From assembly GCF_001612785.1 (NCBI RefSeq), contig NZ_BDBC01000034.1:1-58509 (forward strand): DNA of 58,509 nucleotides, in the 5' to 3' direction. A program made the position numbers and the translations under genes. Of the stretch, positions 43,960 to 52,751 are shown one piece after another (the stretch's first letter is position 1; the number at the start of each line of letters is the position of its first letter). Below the pieces are notes generated by a model. That model was given only the letters and a program-made list of their open reading frames with translations, ran no database searches and had not been told where the DNA came from. Origin of the DNA: Nocardia beijingensis NBRC 16342 (lineage in GTDB: Bacteria > Actinomycetota > Actinomycetes > Mycobacteriales > Mycobacteriaceae).

Positions 43960-44121
43960 CGTCGCGATCGTCGCCCCGGCCGACCCCGGTGCGGTTCGGA
44001 ACAGACCAGCAGGTCAACCGCGCAGCGCATCGGCCATGGCCCGCGACTGGGGGACCCGGTTCGCGTATGCCACAAGCCACGACGGCCGATCCCGCATCGC
44101 CGATATCCCAGCCGAGCGGTT

Positions 44122-44319
44122 TCACGACTGTTCTCGGAGGGCGGCGACCGGGCAGGAGTCGACGGCCGCTCGGGCAACCGTTACGTACTCGTCGGGGACG
44201 TCGGCGCCCTCGAATCGGTAGGTCAGTTGGGCGTCGTCATCGAGGGTGAACACAGCGGGGGCCTGTCCGGCGCACAGGCCATGACCTTCGCAGCGCGGGT
44301 AGTCGACGGAGATCTTCAT
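44122..44319 (-). CDS. 3Fe-4S ferredoxin of the P450 system
   Basis: 65 residues. Cys10, Cys16 and Cys56 in CEGHGLC and SCPVAAL are the three ligands of a 3Fe-4S cluster; the middle ligand of a 4Fe-4S ferredoxin is replaced. Size and motif are those of actinobacterial ferredoxins that feed P450s. It lies 12 bases downstream of the P450 gene and is its electron donor. A matching ferredoxin reductase is not adjacent. Confidence 0.93.
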   Translation of the reverse strand: MKISVDYPRCEGHGLCAGQAPAVFTLDDDAQLTYRFEGADVPDEYVTVARAAVDSCPVAALREQS

Positions 44320-44331
44320 CGCGAGGGCCTT

Positions 44332-45516
44332 TCAGGCGGGAATCAATCGGAGGGGAAGGTGTTCGAAGCGATGGATGATGTTGTTGATCGCCCATTCGCC
44401 TGGACCGGCGATCTCAATGCGTTCGACGCGGTCGATCAGCGCACGGAGCACGGCTTGGGTTTCCAGCCGCGCCAGGCCCTGTCCGGCGCACCCGTGGGTG
44501 CCGTGTCCGAAACCGAGTTGACGGGAGGCGTCGCGGCGGATGTCGAACCTGTCCGGATCTTTCCACTCTCGCGGATCTCGGTTGGCGGAGGCGTAGATGA
44601 CCACCACCCGCGCGCCTCCGGGGATCGTGGTCCCCGACACCGCCGTATCGCGGATCGCCTTGCGCGAGAAAGCTCGCAGTGGTGACTCGTACCGCACCAC
44701 CTCGTTCACGGCGTTCGAAATCTTGGCCGGGTCCGCCCGCAGCATCTGCCATTGGTAGGGGTGGGTGGCGAAGAGATATAAAGCGCCGGAGATGGCCCCG
44801 ATCGTGGTGTCCAGCGATGGAGCGAGGTAGTCGATCAGCAACGCCGGGCATTCCGAGCGTTGGACCTGGCCTTCATCGGCAGCCCGCAGGATTTCCTCCC
44901 CCGCACTACCGGGCAGAAGGTCTCGATCGCGGGCGAGCCGCCGGGTGAAGCGCATCATCTCCGCACTCGCCGGAGCGGTCCGGATCGATCGGCCGTTGAT
45001 CGGACCCAACGAGTCGAAGGTCGCACCGGCCCAGCGCAGTAGGTGCTCGCGACCGTGTTGTGGCCAGCCGATCAGATCCGGTACGACCGACATCGGGAGG
45101 GCCGTCGCGAGTTCGACACCGTCGATTTCACCGCGTGAGACCGCGGCCTCGACCGCCGCCACTGCCTGCTGGTCTACCGTTGCCCGCAGCGCGCGCAGTG
45201 CCCTGGGTGTGAGTCGGTGCGCCAGTAGGGCGCGCCGACGGCTGTGGTCCTCGCCGTCGCTGTTGAGGGTGGTGCCGCGGGAGAGGCGGTTGGCCACCGG
45301 ATTCAACGCGACGCCCGCGCCGGAGACGAAGGTCTCGTCATCCAAGAGCACGGCTTTGCATTCCGCGTAACGAGGCAACGCGTAAGCACGCTGCTTGGCG
45401 AGCCACACCACCGGCCCCAGCTCGCGCAGCCGCGCATAGTGCGGATAAGGGTCGTGTATCGCCGCCCGGGAGTAGAGATCGGGCTCATAAGCCGGGGCCA
45501 CACTGCGGTTACGCAT
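44332..45516 (-). CDS. Cytochrome P450
   Basis: 394 residues, ATG with AAGGAG upstream. Heme ligand Cys343 in LGFGHGTHGCAGQGLARLE. ExxR is EVVR in VNEVVRYESP. The I-helix oxygen-activating stretch is LAPSLDTTIGAISGAL. It opens with DPYPHYARLRELGPVVWL, usual for soluble class I bacterial P450s. Monooxygenase of an unknown small hydrophobic substrate, coupled to the ferredoxin gene that follows. It may form the distal part of the hydrolase/monooxygenase transcript, though a 510-base gap lies upstream. Confidence 0.94.
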   Translation of the reverse strand: MRNRSVAPAYEPDLYSRAAIHDPYPHYARLRELGPVVWLAKQRAYALPRYAECKAVLLDDETFVSGAGVALNPVANRLSRGTTLNSDGEDHSRRRALLAHRLTPRALRALRATVDQQAVAAVEAAVSRGEIDGVELATALPMSVVPDLIGWPQHGREHLLRWAGATFDSLGPINGRSIRTAPASAEMMRFTRRLARDRDLLPGSAGEEILRAADEGQVQRSECPALLIDYLAPSLDTTIGAISGALYLFATHPYQWQMLRADPAKISNAVNEVVRYESPLRAFSRKAIRDTAVSGTTIPGGARVVVIYASANRDPREWKDPDRFDIRRDASRQLGFGHGTHGCAGQGLARLETQAVLRALIDRVERIEIAGPGEWAINNIIHRFEHLPLRLIPA

Positions 45517-46026
45517 CGAAACTCCTTCAAAACAGGACAGTCAGCGGACGGTGGCGACCGAGCCCGGCTCCGCGCGACGTCGCAGCCCGCCGGCTGCTGC
45601 GCTCGGCGCTGGGACTGCGTCGAGTCACCGGGGTGCCGATGCACGTCGACAACCAGCCCGATGCAGCCGCGGCCGCCAGGTCTGCCAACGAGCAGCGGTC
45701 AGCTCAGGCCGACTCCAGCGGCCGCCTCCCGGCCGCCGAATTTCGCGCGAAACCCGGGTGGCGCGCCTGTCGGGCTGCCCGCACAGCCCACGATCCCGTC
45801 TGCCATCTCGCGCAGGTATCAGAGACGATGGGTGCTGCGCGCGCGATCCGCTGCGCTCTGTACCGGGTACAGTCTCTGGCACGGCATGCTGGGTAGCTTT
45901 CGTCCACCTGCTGGTCGACCGCGGCCGACCGCGCCCAACCGCCTTCGGTGGACTCGCGGGCGAATGCGACGGCAGCCTCACGTGAGGCGACGAAATGTAG
46001 TGGTGCACCCAGTCCGAAGTCCACCG
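45517..46026. other. Long gap between monooxygenase operon and P450
   Basis: A minus-strand frame at 45704-46042 begins plausibly (ATG with GGAG 5 bases upstream, MLWHLAVDFGLGAPLHFVAS) but turns Arg-rich and shows no family motif; it may be a decayed small gene. The promoter of the P450-ferredoxin pair should lie near 45520-45600. No copy of the regulon palindrome is seen here. Confidence 0.4.
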
Positions 46027-46149
46027 CTAGATGCCACAACATGGAGGCTCCGACGTTCGAAGGATCAGCCCCGAAATGATCGCCGTGTCGCTGTCCTCGC
46101 ACTGCCACCTGGCAAGAGGGCGATTCCAGCGAATGACGTTGCGAGTCAT
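46027..46149 (-). CDS. Possible 40-codon gene coupled to the monooxygenase
   Basis: An ATG at 46149 overlaps the monooxygenase stop as ATGA, the same coupling used by all the preceding genes of the operon. It encodes MTRNVIRWNRPLARWQ and continues CEDSDTAIISGLILRTSE to a TAG at 46027. The family is not recognised. The precise overlap is the only evidence for translation. Confidence 0.3.
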   Translation of the reverse strand: MTRNVIRWNRPLARWQCEDSDTAIISGLILRTSEPPCCGI

Positions 46150-47735
46150 GCCCGCGTCTCCGGGGTATGCGGCGCAGAGGTAGCCGCCAACTCCGGGGTC
46201 ATCGCGCTGAGGGCCTTCAGCGTCCGTGACGTCCGATCGGTGGTGGCGATGGCGCCGATGTAGCCGTCGGGGCGGATCAGCAGCAGCGTGGAGTCGCTCA
46301 CGCCGTAGATCCGAGCGAAGGAATCGGTGATGTCGACAAGGGCCACATCGACCGCCGCCTGCTTCCCGCTGTCGATGGCGACTCGTCTCAGTTCCGCACC
46401 GGCCGCGGGCCAGGGTAGTGCTGCCAGGTCCGCGGCCGCCGCGGGACCGTAGGCGAGCGCGGTGAAGTGCGGACCGGAGAAAAGGTCGAACAACCGCTGC
46501 GATCCCCCCGTCGCATTCAGCAATCTCGCGTCCGGGGCACGGTCACCGACCTGCAGGGTCGCGGTCCGTTCGGCCTCGGCCGTTGTCAACGGTCCACCAC
46601 GGTAATGCAGGCCGAGTTGGCGTTCGTCGTTGCCGCGTTTGATGGACGACGGGTCGAGTTTGGACAGCCCCTCGTATTTTTTGGTCGACAAACCCAGTAC
46701 ACCGGCCGCGATCGGCTGCCGTTCGGCCTCGTAACTGTCGAGGAGGCTGTCGGGCGCCCCCGCGAGCACTTGAGCGAGTTTCCAGCCGAGGTTGTAGGCG
46801 TCCTGCAGGCCGGTATTGAGTCCCTGCGCACCCGCCGGGGTGTGTACATGAGCGGCGTCACCGACGAGCAGTATCCGTCCTGACCGGTACTGCTGGGCCA
46901 GACGGATATTGGGGCGGAACACCGTCTTCCAACTGATCCGCGACAGGCGGATACGTGTGTTGCCAGTGTGCACGCGGATGCGGTGGGTCAGGTCGTCGTC
47001 GTCGAGGGATGGCTGCTCGTCGGGCGCCAGCCGTATCATCCACTGGAACTGCTCGGAATGCGGCAGCGGGCACGCACCGACGAATCGACCACCAGGCCGG
47101 GGCCACACATGCCAGCGGTCCCGGGAAAGACCTTCCACCACGGCGTCGATGATGATCATCCGATCGGACTCGTCCGTCGAGCCCTCGAACGCGATACCCG
47201 AGCTCTTGCGGACTGCGCTGGCTCCGCCGTCGGCGCCGACGAGATAGCGGGCGGCGATCTCGTGCACGCCGCCGGGTCCGGTTACGGTCGCCACCACGGC
47301 ATCCGGACGCTGCTCGAATCCGAGCAGCTCGCATTCTGTTTCGACCGTTCCGCCGAGTCGCCGCAGCCCGGCGCGCAGCGCGTCGTCGGTGCGGAACTGG
47401 GGGATCAGCCACGTGTTCGGATGTGGCACATCGGATGTCACCGCATTACGCGACTGCATGTGCCAAGGGATGGTCACGGGACCGGCATGGATGCCCAACG
47501 GTGGGTAGGTGGCTCCTCCGGCGAGGATGTCGTCGAGGACGCCGAGGTCCTCGAGCACTTCCAGGCTCCGCGGCTGGATGCCTTTGGCTCGCGAACCCTC
47601 GAAGGCGTGCGCGGCCTTGTCGATGATCCGTATCGCCAGCCCGCGACGAGTCAGATCGATCGCCAACGCGGTGCCGGCGGGCCCGGCGCCGACGACGAGA
47701 ACGTCGACGAGTTCTGTATCAGGCGGGGTCGTCAT
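46146..47735 (-). CDS. Class A FAD-dependent aromatic monooxygenase
   Basis: 529 residues. The FAD dinucleotide motif is VLVVGAGPAGTALAIDLTRRG, the DG-type motif region is ARYLVGADGGASAVRKS and the second FAD motif is ILLVGDAAHVHTPAGAQGLNTGLQDAYNLGWKLA. A thioredoxin-like C-terminal domain (LNATGGSQRLFDLFSGPHFTALAYG...) is typical of the phenol hydroxylase/MhpA/rifampicin monooxygenase group. It hydroxylates an aromatic or enolic substrate with NAD(P)H and O2. Third gene of the minus-strand operon; its start overlaps the previous stop by ATGA. Confidence 0.93.
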   Translation of the reverse strand: MTTPPDTELVDVLVVGAGPAGTALAIDLTRRGLAIRIIDKAAHAFEGSRAKGIQPRSLEVLEDLGVLDDILAGGATYPPLGIHAGPVTIPWHMQSRNAVTSDVPHPNTWLIPQFRTDDALRAGLRRLGGTVETECELLGFEQRPDAVVATVTGPGGVHEIAARYLVGADGGASAVRKSSGIAFEGSTDESDRMIIIDAVVEGLSRDRWHVWPRPGGRFVGACPLPHSEQFQWMIRLAPDEQPSLDDDDLTHRIRVHTGNTRIRLSRISWKTVFRPNIRLAQQYRSGRILLVGDAAHVHTPAGAQGLNTGLQDAYNLGWKLAQVLAGAPDSLLDSYEAERQPIAAGVLGLSTKKYEGLSKLDPSSIKRGNDERQLGLHYRGGPLTTAEAERTATLQVGDRAPDARLLNATGGSQRLFDLFSGPHFTALAYGPAAAADLAALPWPAAGAELRRVAIDSGKQAAVDVALVDITDSFARIYGVSDSTLLLIRPDGYIGAIATTDRTSRTLKALSAMTPELAATSAPHTPETRA

Positions 47736-48628
47736 CGCCGTACCCCATCCTTGGCTCCGTGGACGAAAGCGGTGAACCTCTTACTCATTTCGACCGGCTC
47801 CTCGTAGGGGACCATGTGCCCGCACGGCGAGAGAATGTGCGACTCGGTGGGAGCCAGCAGCGCGCACACCTCGTCGTAACTGGTGATGGGTGTGACCTGG
47901 TCTTCGTCGCCCCACAGCAACATGCGCGGCACCGGTAGGTGTCCGGTACTCCAGTAGAGGTCGTGGCGGGCGGACAGCGGGAAATCGGCGAGCGTGGCCG
48001 CCAAGGCATAGATCGAGCCTTCGAACTGGTAGCACTCCCGCACCATCGCCGTCAGCGCCGCAGATCGTTCCGGGTCGCGAACATTGTGCGAGAGGTGCCG
48101 GTCGAGCATTCTGCTGCCCAGCATTCTGGCCAGGACGGTCCCCCACCACTCGTGGCGCAGTAGCCGTGCGGCGGCAGGTTCGGGCTGTAACCCAGCCGGG
48201 CCCGCCAAGGTCATTGTCGCCAGTCGGTCGGTGTGCACTGCGGCGAAGGCCATGGCGACCAGCGCCCCCATCGAGGTTCCGACGAGGTGGTAGGGCTCGT
48301 GAAGTCCCAGTCGTTCGGTCAGATCGGTCAGTTGCCGCACGAACAGTGACTCGTCGTAGGAGGCTCGCACCCGCTCGGAGTAACCGCGTCCGTATGCGCT
48401 GTAGGTGAGGGTGCGAAATCCGCGCCGCAAGAGTTCGGCGGCGAGGTCGTCCCAGTAGAACAGGGGGACGGTCAGCCCACCCACGAAGACGACAGTCTCA
48501 GCTCCGATGGGTCCGGTCAGCTCGTAGTGGGTGACTCCGTCGCGGCACTGGAGGAAGTCACCGCGCAGCCCGGAGCGGCTGTTCTGGTCCAAGCGGCGGT
48601 TTTCTCCGCGGGCCACGAAGTACTTCAT
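47732..48628 (-). CDS. Alpha/beta hydrolase (second in operon)
   Basis: 298 residues. ATG at 48628, overlapping the stop of the preceding hydrolase gene. VVFVGGLTVPLFYWDDLAAELLRRGFRTLTYSAYGRGYS is the N-terminal half. The nucleophile is in LVGTSMGALVAMAF, the acid in LLWGDEDQVTP and the His in LSPCGHMVPYEEP. The residue pattern fits C-C bond or ester hydrolases of the MhpC/lactonase type. It lies between another hydrolase and the flavin monooxygenase, and all three are translationally coupled. Confidence 0.9.
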   Translation of the reverse strand: MKYFVARGENRRLDQNSRSGLRGDFLQCRDGVTHYELTGPIGAETVVFVGGLTVPLFYWDDLAAELLRRGFRTLTYSAYGRGYSERVRASYDESLFVRQLTDLTERLGLHEPYHLVGTSMGALVAMAFAAVHTDRLATMTLAGPAGLQPEPAAARLLRHEWWGTVLARMLGSRMLDRHLSHNVRDPERSAALTAMVRECYQFEGSIYALAATLADFPLSARHDLYWSTGHLPVPRMLLWGDEDQVTPITSYDEVCALLAPTESHILSPCGHMVPYEEPVEMSKRFTAFVHGAKDGVRR

Positions 48629-49476
48629 CTCCGGCCTTTCGTCTGCGAGGTCGGCTCGGTGGTCAAGAAGTCGAGGACCGCGCCTGCCACCCATCCCGGG
48701 TCTTCGTCGGGAAGCAGGTGCCCGGCGCCAGGGTGCACCCGTTCGCGGGAGCCCGGGATGTCGCGGGTGAAATGCTGACCGTCGATCGACGCGCTGCGCA
48801 GTACCAACGTGGGCGCGGTGATGGCCGGGATCTCGGCGGTGCGGTCGATCTGGTCGGTATTGGCGAAGTCGATGAATGCCTGCTGGTTACCCGGCCGGGT
48901 CAGCATGGCGTGCACCCGGTCGACCATCGCGTCGTCCACCACCGACCGCGACCCAACCGCCGAGCGCAGGCTGCGTGCGGTGGCGGCGCGAGATGACAAG
49001 CGCCGCAACAACACCCGACCGATAGGGTTCCTCGCCAGGCGCAGCGCCAGCGGAAGCGATTTACCCGGATAGCCCGTGGCATTGATCAATACCAGACGAT
49101 CCACCCCTCCCGGGTAATCCAGAGCGAAGTTCCAGGCGACGTTGCCACCCAGCGAATTGCCCACCACCGATGCCTTCGGCACCCCCAGCGAGTCCAGGAA
49201 CGCGGCGACAGTTCTGGCGAACGTTCGCACCTTGTAGTCGCGGTCTGCGCGCGGCCCCGTGAGGCCGAACCCGGGCAGATCCAGCCGGATCACGTCGAAG
49301 GACGAGGACAACGCCGAGGCCACCTCGTCGAAGCAGTGCAGTGATGAGCCACTGCCATGGAGCAGCAGCACGGAGGGCCCCGCACCAGCCCGCTTGTAGT
49401 GGAGCTTGTGGCCCTCGACGAGCGCGAAGCGCGAATCAGGGTCGATGTAGTCATCGACGGCTACTCGTCTACTCAT
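48625..49476 (-). CDS. Alpha/beta hydrolase (first in operon)
   Basis: 283 residues. VLLLHGSGSSLHCFDEVASALSSSFDVIRLDLPGFGLTG, the nucleophile in VVGNSLGGNVAWNFA, and the His in HPGAGHLLPDEDPG form a standard alpha/beta hydrolase set close to MhpC-type C-C hydrolases. The start codon lies only 3 bases from regulon palindrome a, so the leader is very short or absent. It is the first gene of the hydrolase-hydrolase-monooxygenase operon. Sequence similarity to the second hydrolase is low, so they are not a recent duplication. Confidence 0.9.
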   Translation of the reverse strand: MSRRVAVDDYIDPDSRFALVEGHKLHYKRAGAGPSVLLLHGSGSSLHCFDEVASALSSSFDVIRLDLPGFGLTGPRADRDYKVRTFARTVAAFLDSLGVPKASVVGNSLGGNVAWNFALDYPGGVDRLVLINATGYPGKSLPLALRLARNPIGRVLLRRLSSRAATARSLRSAVGSRSVVDDAMVDRVHAMLTRPGNQQAFIDFANTDQIDRTAEIPAITAPTLVLRSASIDGQHFTRDIPGSRERVHPGAGHLLPDEDPGWVAGAVLDFLTTEPTSQTKGRR

Positions 49477-49479
49477 AAT

Positions 49480-49494
49480 GGCAACAGTGTTGCC
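49480..49494 (-). promoter_or_regulatory. Regulon palindrome, site a
   Basis: GGCAAC-AGT-GTTGCC, a perfect 6-bp inverted repeat, lies between a -10-like TTATAG on the minus strand and the ATG of the first hydrolase gene. Binding there would block RNA polymerase directly. Confidence 0.75.
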
Positions 49495-49518
49495 TATAAT
49501 TTTCCTCAGGTCAACCCA

Positions 49519-49541
49519 TATCGGCAACAACGTGTCCGATA
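49519..49541 (+). promoter_or_regulatory. Regulon palindrome, site b
   Basis: TATCGGCAAC-AAC-GTGTCCGATA is a long inverted repeat with an inner mismatch pair. It lies 47 bases upstream of the TetR GTG start and 24 bases from site a, so one regulator could control both divergent transcripts. Confidence 0.72.
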
Positions 49542-49588
49542 TCATGGTGGTCGGATGCGCCGGTCCGCCGGTACGAGAGAATGAAGTT

Positions 49589-50299
49589 GTGACCGCCTCC
49601 GATTCAGATACCGCCGAGACTCCGGCACGCCGCTCCCCCGGTCGCCCACGGGTGCCGTTCGACCGGATCGTGGCCACCGCGACGCGCATCGTCGACGAGG
49701 AAGGGCCCGACGCCTTGTCGATGCGCACCCTGGCCCAACGTCTCGACACCGGCACGGCGGTGCTGTACCGGGCCGTCGCCAATCGCGCCGAGCTCATCGG
49801 CCACGTGGTCGACCGGGTGCTCGGCGAGGTGGAGATCGAGGACAACGCACCCGAGGGCGACTGGCAGCGCGCGTGCGCGGCCGCCGCCGAAGCCATGTTC
49901 TCGACCCTGCACCGCCATCGCGGTGTCGCACCCCTGCTCATCGAGCAGGTACCGACCGGCCCCAATGCGCTCATGTTGCGTGAGCGGATCTTAACGATGT
50001 TGCTTGCCAACGACTTCTCCCCGGAACGCGCGGCTTTGGTGTACGCCACCGTGGCCCGCTATGTCATCGGGTTCGCCGCCCAGCTACAGGGCCACAACAC
50101 CGAAGCCAACATCGAGCCCGCCGGCCTCACCGCTCTGTATCGCCGGCTCGATCCGACACAGTTCCCCGCCACGGTCGCCGTCGCCGACTGCCTACCCACG
50201 CAGACCTTGGAGGACGAGTTCCGCTTCGGTCTGCGATTGCTCGTCGCAGGCCTCGTGGACCTGCGCGCCACAGAAAGGGACTCGACCGGCTCGACCTGA
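49589..50299 (+). CDS. TetR family regulator of the catabolic regulon
   Basis: GTG at 49589 with GAGAGA 8 bases upstream; 236 residues. In-frame ATGs at 49478 and 49544 overlap operators a and b and are less likely. The HTH is MRTLAQRLDTGTAVLYRAVANRAELIGHVVDRV, with a TetR_C-type domain of the TetR/ActII subclass (HRGVAPLLIEQVPTGPNALMLRERIL, RYVIGFAAQLQGHN). Divergent from the hydrolase operon, with sites a and b between. It is the best candidate for the protein that binds all of the palindromes. Confidence 0.9.
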   Translation: MTASDSDTAETPARRSPGRPRVPFDRIVATATRIVDEEGPDALSMRTLAQRLDTGTAVLYRAVANRAELIGHVVDRVLGEVEIEDNAPEGDWQRACAAAAEAMFSTLHRHRGVAPLLIEQVPTGPNALMLRERILTMLLANDFSPERAALVYATVARYVIGFAAQLQGHNTEANIEPAGLTALYRRLDPTQFPATVAVADCLPTQTLEDEFRFGLRLLVAGLVDLRATERDSTGST

Positions 50300-50597
50300 C
50301 GCGGGTGCTCGTTTCCGCGGTCGAACCTCACGCCCGAGTCGGCAGTGTTCGCCGACAAGTCGGCCCGGCAGCGTTACCGCGACGACCTCCGAAGACGCCG
50401 AGAACCGGTGCGATGCCAGAGTCGACGAGGTGCGTCCATGCTGCCCGCCTCGAGATCGCGCGACGGCGGCGCCCCTGTGTCGGATCAGCGAGGCCGACGC
50501 GGCTACGGGCTGGTGCCCAGGGCGCATCAGCGTGGCGCGTGTACGCAGTATGCCGAGCGCCCGGCTGTTCGCCCGCCGGTCGTGCGAGCAGCGCAGC

Positions 50598-51941
50598 CTA
50601 TCGCTGTCGGCAACCGGTCAGGAGGACATCTGCTGTGCCGGAGCGTCGCACGATACCGGCCGCCGATCGATGGAGATGCTCGAGCACGTCCTCCACATCC
50701 ACACCGACCAGTCGGCCACCCCGTTTGACCACCCATCCGTCGACGATGACCGTGTCGACGTTGCTTGTGTCCATCAATTGGACGATGGCGCCGGGCGCGT
50801 GATTGACCGGGCCCGCGTTGAGCGTGCGTGCGTTCAAGACGATGATGTCGGCTCGTTTGCCCGGGGTGAGCGAGCCGACGAGATGGTCGAGATGAGCAGC
50901 CTGGGCTCCGCCGAGCGTCGCCATCCGAAGGATGTCGCGGGTCGACAACGGCGACACCGTTTCCGACGCTTCATCCACCAGTGGCGGGATTCCGCTTCGC
51001 TGCAGCACGTAGGCCGCGCGCATCTGCGAGAAGAAGTCCACGGGCGCGATGCTGACGGCATCCGTGCCGAAGCTCACCGGGATCCGGTGATCGAGTGCGG
51101 CTTGCAATGCGGGCCGTCCCATGGCGAGGGACTGTTCGGCGACGGACGAGACCGATACTTTGCCACCGGTACGCTCGATCACCCGCCAGGCCGGATCCTC
51201 CAGGCCGAGGCAATGGATGTAGGTGATCCATGGCCCGAGGAGCCCTTGCGTCTCGAACTCTTCGAGTGCACGCCCCCAGTTGACATCGTTGACATGCGCG
51301 AAGACGGGCAGCTGTAGTTCCTTGGCGAGTTGGAACAGGTCTTCATCGACGTGATAGCCCAACGCCATGCGAACAAGGTCTCCATCCCTTGTAGCGGCGG
51401 TCTGTTGCAGGCGATGAATGTCTTCCGGATGGGCGTACGACGGCGCGGGTTCATGGTCACCGAAACACGGCGAGAAACTGAAAACGCAACGGATGCCGGA
51501 GCGGCGGATGCCATCCAGTGCCGCGTCGGTGTGTTCGGGAGTGTAGGAGCATTGCGAGGTATCGACGACGGTCGTGGTGCCCGCTGCCAGATTCTCCAAA
51601 GCCCCGCCGAACTCACCCCAGTACACGTCCTCAGGCGTGTACTGATGGAACAGCCCGTCGGTGCCGAAGCGCGACTGCAGGAAATAGTCGGAGTCCAGCG
51701 CATCGGACCAGTACGACCGTAAGGCGGTCTGAAACATGTGATGGTGTGAGTTCACGAACCCGGGAAGGACAATCTTTCCTTCGCACTCGATCACCATGAC
51801 GCCATCGGTGCCCAGATCCGCCCCGACACTGGCGATTCTGCCGTCTTCGATGAGCACGTCGGCGCGTTCGTAATCGCCGAGATCGGCATCCATGGTGAGA
51901 ACGATCCCACCACGCAAGAGCAGTCGATTCCCGGTTGTCAT
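50598..51941 (-). CDS. Amidohydrolase family metal-dependent hydrolase
   Basis: ATG at 51941 with GGGGGG/GGTGG upstream; 447 residues. Metal ligands: HxH in GFVNSHHHMFQTAL, His in VFAHVNDVNW, His in ITYIHCLGLED and Asp in VSFGTDAVSIAP. That is the subtype III set of the SsnA/TrzA/AtzB group, which removes an amino or other leaving group from a ring or hydrolyses a C-N bond. Its own promoter carries palindrome site c 240 bases upstream, which places it in the same regulon as the monooxygenase operon. Confidence 0.9.
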   Translation of the reverse strand: MTTGNRLLLRGGIVLTMDADLGDYERADVLIEDGRIASVGADLGTDGVMVIECEGKIVLPGFVNSHHHMFQTALRSYWSDALDSDYFLQSRFGTDGLFHQYTPEDVYWGEFGGALENLAAGTTTVVDTSQCSYTPEHTDAALDGIRRSGIRCVFSFSPCFGDHEPAPSYAHPEDIHRLQQTAATRDGDLVRMALGYHVDEDLFQLAKELQLPVFAHVNDVNWGRALEEFETQGLLGPWITYIHCLGLEDPAWRVIERTGGKVSVSSVAEQSLAMGRPALQAALDHRIPVSFGTDAVSIAPVDFFSQMRAAYVLQRSGIPPLVDEASETVSPLSTRDILRMATLGGAQAAHLDHLVGSLTPGKRADIIVLNARTLNAGPVNHAPGAIVQLMDTSNVDTVIVDGWVVKRGGRLVGVDVEDVLEHLHRSAAGIVRRSGTADVLLTGCRQR

Positions 51942-52180
51942 CGCTTGTCCACCCCCCTCGCCAGATCCCAACCGCTCTTGGTAGCACCCGAAGCCCAACG
52001 CCGACGACCAGTCGTGCCGTACGGCAAGCGGTGTAGCGATAGCGTGCGGCCGTCCAAAAGTTCTCCTTCAGTTCGCATCACAGCAGGCCAGTTGCGTGAG
52101 GCTCCACGGTCTCTCTGTCGAACCGTGCGCGTCGACACAGCACCTTGGTCTCCGGTCATCCCGAGAGCGCAGGCCAACTA

Positions 52181-52203
52181 TATCGGCAACAGTGTTACCG
52201 ATA
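52181..52203 (-). promoter_or_regulatory. Regulon palindrome, site c
   Basis: TATCGGCAAC-AGT-GTTACCGATA is nearly perfect (one mismatched pair). It lies upstream of the amidohydrolase gene and downstream of the SRPBCC gene, both on the minus strand, so it must serve the amidohydrolase. Confidence 0.75.
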
Positions 52204-52291
52204 CAAGAGCCCGCGTCGAGAGAGACCGTCGCATTGGTTCGCGCACGAGGAGCCGACCACGACCGTCGCTCTCGATCGCCAGGTCGCCCGC

Positions 52292-52723
52292 TCAAGCCAG
52301 CAGGGCCTCGGCCTTTTTCAACGACTTGTCGAGCGCGCCGACCAGCGACCGCTTGAACATGCCCCCCATCGGCCCGTCGATCATTCCACCCTCGATATTC
52401 GCCGCCATGGCGACAGTCGTACCTCCCGACTCGGCCCGCAGATCAACAGCGAGGGCCAGCTTGACACCGGCTCTGGTGGTTCCGCCCATGACGAGCGAGT
52501 GCGGCTCCGCTACATCTTCGACCGTCCAATCTATGGAGATCGGCATGTTCATGACCACCGCAGCCGCCGTCACCACAACACCCCTGGTGACCGGATTCGG
52601 CACGTCACTCTTCCATGCCTTGTGAATCGCCAACCATTCACTCCAACGGGGCAGATCGCAGAGGATCGCCCAGACCTCCTCCGGTCGCGCCCCATATCTG
52701 GCGTTCACTTCGACAGTACGCAT
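52292..52723 (-). CDS. SRPBCC family protein
   Basis: ATG at 52723 (143 residues) is favoured, with a GAGGAGAGGG purine run upstream; a GTG at 52732 is also possible. VEVNARYGARPEEVWAILCDLPRWSEWLAIHKAWK is the typical opening of an SRPBCC/polyketide cyclase-like helix-grip domain, and MFKRSLVGALDKSLKKAEALL is the long C-terminal helix. These proteins bind hydrophobic ligands in a deep cavity, and some act as cyclases or hydratases. Its promoter carries palindrome site d, so it is induced together with the amidohydrolase and the monooxygenase. Confidence 0.85.
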   Translation of the reverse strand: MRTVEVNARYGARPEEVWAILCDLPRWSEWLAIHKAWKSDVPNPVTRGVVVTAAAVVMNMPISIDWTVEDVAEPHSLVMGGTTRAGVKLALAVDLRAESGGTTVAMAANIEGGMIDGPMGGMFKRSLVGALDKSLKKAEALLA

Positions 52724-52751
52724 GTCGGCCACCCTCTCCTCGAGCCCAGAC

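Noticed and set aside
45704..46042. Possible gene starting MLWHLAVDFGLGAPLHFVAS on the minus strand
   Set aside because: The start looks plausible, but the translation becomes Arg-rich and no family is recognisable; kept only as a note on the gap.
49478..49588. Upstream in-frame ATGs (49478, 49544) as the TetR start
   Set aside because: They fall in or next to operators a and b and lack a ribosome binding site; the GTG at 49589 has a purine-rich stretch at proper spacing.
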